In this document: positions 63,010-64,000 of the stretch, piece after piece
Layout: every line of letters begins with the position of its first letter
How positions within the stretch are numbered: the first letter of the stretch is position 1
Source of the DNA: Orychophragmus violaceus
Taxonomy: Eukaryota > Streptophyta > Magnoliopsida > Brassicales > Brassicaceae
Length of the DNA: 64,000 bases
Direction of reading: 5' to 3'
NCBI GenBank assembly: GCA_030180135.1
Contig: CM058237.1
Span: 42,925,126 to 42,989,125, forward strand
The notes under the pieces: generated by a model
Told to the model about the DNA's origin: nothing
Databases searched by the model: none
Seen by the model: only the letters and a program-made list of their open reading frames with translations
Made by a program: the position numbers and the translations under genes

Positions 63010-64000
63010 GTATTGATTACTGGTTGTGGCACTGATATTTGTTATAATATGCAGAGCCTGAGCAACAGTAGAACGTTGAAGGAAGGGCAAGTGGAACTGT
63101 GTATCTGAAAAAGCTTGGGAAGCTGTCTCAGCCGTAGGGTTTTCACTTGTAAATGCCTTTGAGGCTTGGTTTTGTATTAAGTAATTGCTACAATGTACCT
63201 GCTTTAAGCAGAGTTGTTTTTCATTTTCTTATAAAGAATTTGAATGTTTTTCATTTTGATAAAGACAAGTTTTGTTCTTTTGATCTTAATGAAATGTTAA
63301 TTGTAGCACCCTATTCAAGGAATGGGTTTTATATCTTAAACCAAAGAGTGCCTAAATATAACATAAATACCGAATTGGTTTAAATCTGATGAATTAAACC
63401 TGATTTTTCTTGGCATAAATGTTTTAGTCACATAGAGTAAGTCGGATTCAGAAACCCCATAGTTATGGACTTTTGGGCTCATTTGAATGGATATCTTATG
63501 AGACTTGAATTCTTCTTACTGGACCAAAACACAAAGGGCCCATCTTAGCCGAGCTAGAGAAAAGCCCAAAGGCTTATTGGACATTGGACATACTCATGTA
63601 TGTGGTCCGATGAGCAGTAATGCCAGAGAAAATTTCCTGTACTTCATTGTCTCTACTGATTACTTCAGTGAGTGTGACTGTGTTCATTTGATGAGACACA
63701 AGTCGGAATTCTTTGACATGGTCGAAAGAGTTCCAGAATGAAGTATAGAATCTGAATGACAGAAGTATTAAGACTCTGGATAAGATCACGAGTGAGAATA
63801 CTTAAGTCATTGATGGTGTGATCATCTGAATGAGTGTGAAGTCGCTTCACAGCTCATTTCTCCTGAAAACCTGGAGGTGTTTCTGTGAGAGAGAATCAGA
63901 TCTTATTAGAAATGATTCAAGATGAGTCACACGAATCTTCCATGATATTCTCTAAGAATAACGCTCTAAAAAATATCTAAGTTTACGCTGAAATAGTTCC
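63010..64000 (+). pseudogene. Decayed protease-integrase region of copia element 3
   Basis: Remnants include 'CNMQSL'-like sequence near 63045, 'YSRNGFYILNQRVPKYNI' (63310-63370) and 'HTHVCGPMSSNAREN' (integrase, 63590-63635). Stops and frameshifts are scattered through it and largely coincide with those in the minus-strand copy at 55950-56880. It continues beyond the window. Confidence 0.85.

Larger units (their letters stand above)
44733..64000 (+). mobile_element. Athila-like element A (right end beyond the window)
   Basis: Begins TGAAATATCATGG inside the reverse transcriptase of the second gypsy element. It has an LTR (44733-45859), a tRNA-Asp-type PBS, a gag start interrupted at 46254 by element B, and more gag at 51796-52937. 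It is interrupted again at 52938 by copia element 2. The rest lies beyond 64000. The expected TSD cannot be checked in this window. Confidence 0.85.
59545..64000 (+). mobile_element. Copia element 3 (same gag-only family), plus orientation, 5' part
   Basis: The LTR starts TGTTGGGAATG, the reverse complement of the end of the element 2 LTR, at 59545. PBS, leader, open gag ORF and decayed pol follow to the window end. It lies head-to-head with copia element 2, inside that element's LTR. Confidence 0.9.

Overview
This is plant nuclear DNA, almost certainly from a Brassicaceae species. The only host gene I can recognise is an intact, two-exon, minus-strand gene for the nitrate-transport accessory protein NRT3.1/NAR2.1 (29570-30651). 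Its protein reads very close to the Arabidopsis family. The rest is intergenic sequence and two stacks of transposable elements inserted into one another. Their borders could be read directly from target-site duplications (TSDs), terminal TG...CA, primer-binding sites and polypurine tracts. No rRNA, tRNA or CRISPR feature was seen.

Left side, 1-28202. AT-rich DNA carries a poly(A)-tailed retroposon (641-1823, 17-bp TSD), a minute retroposon-like insertion near 2100 and a (GA)66 tract. A four-level nest follows. A minus-strand LINE (4918-28187, 15-bp TSD) holds a Ty3/gypsy-type element with a 3.5-kb LTR (from 7108, internally deleted). That element is interrupted by an Athila-like gag-protease element (11291-25502, TSD ggagg). 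The Athila-like element is interrupted six bases into its 5' LTR by a young Ty1/copia element (11297-19040, TSD gatat).

Middle, 28203-31046. A Harbinger-like MITE (28345-29309, TSD taa) with an internal minisatellite is followed by the NRT3.1-like gene. Only about 400 bp separate its start codon from the next element.

Right side, 31047-64000. A second Ty3/gypsy element (LTR from 31047, protease and reverse transcriptase near 43.6-44.7 kb) is interrupted by a Tat-lineage element (32822-43601, TSD acagt). The Tat element has gag, protease, reverse transcriptase and integrase on the plus strand and a spliced antisense gene on the minus strand. The same host element is interrupted again, inside its reverse transcriptase, by Athila-like element A (from 44733). 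Element A contains the young non-autonomous Athila-like element B (46255-51790, TSD attaa) and a copia element in minus orientation (from 52938). A second copy of that copia family, in plus orientation, sits in its LTR (from 59545) and runs off the window, so the two form a large head-to-head inverted repeat.

The most unusual signals are three. First, a dispersed near-palindromic motif (core TCGATCGA, flanked by GTG/CAC) occurs as spaced pairs in LTRs, non-coding regions and even an ORF of three Athila-like elements. Second, the copia family keeps an open gag ORF while two copies share the same decayed pol. Third, Athila-like elements encode only gag/protease or protease yet carry features of recent mobility. 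Together these suggest non-autonomous families moved by proteins supplied from elsewhere. No computation was run: comparisons were by eye.
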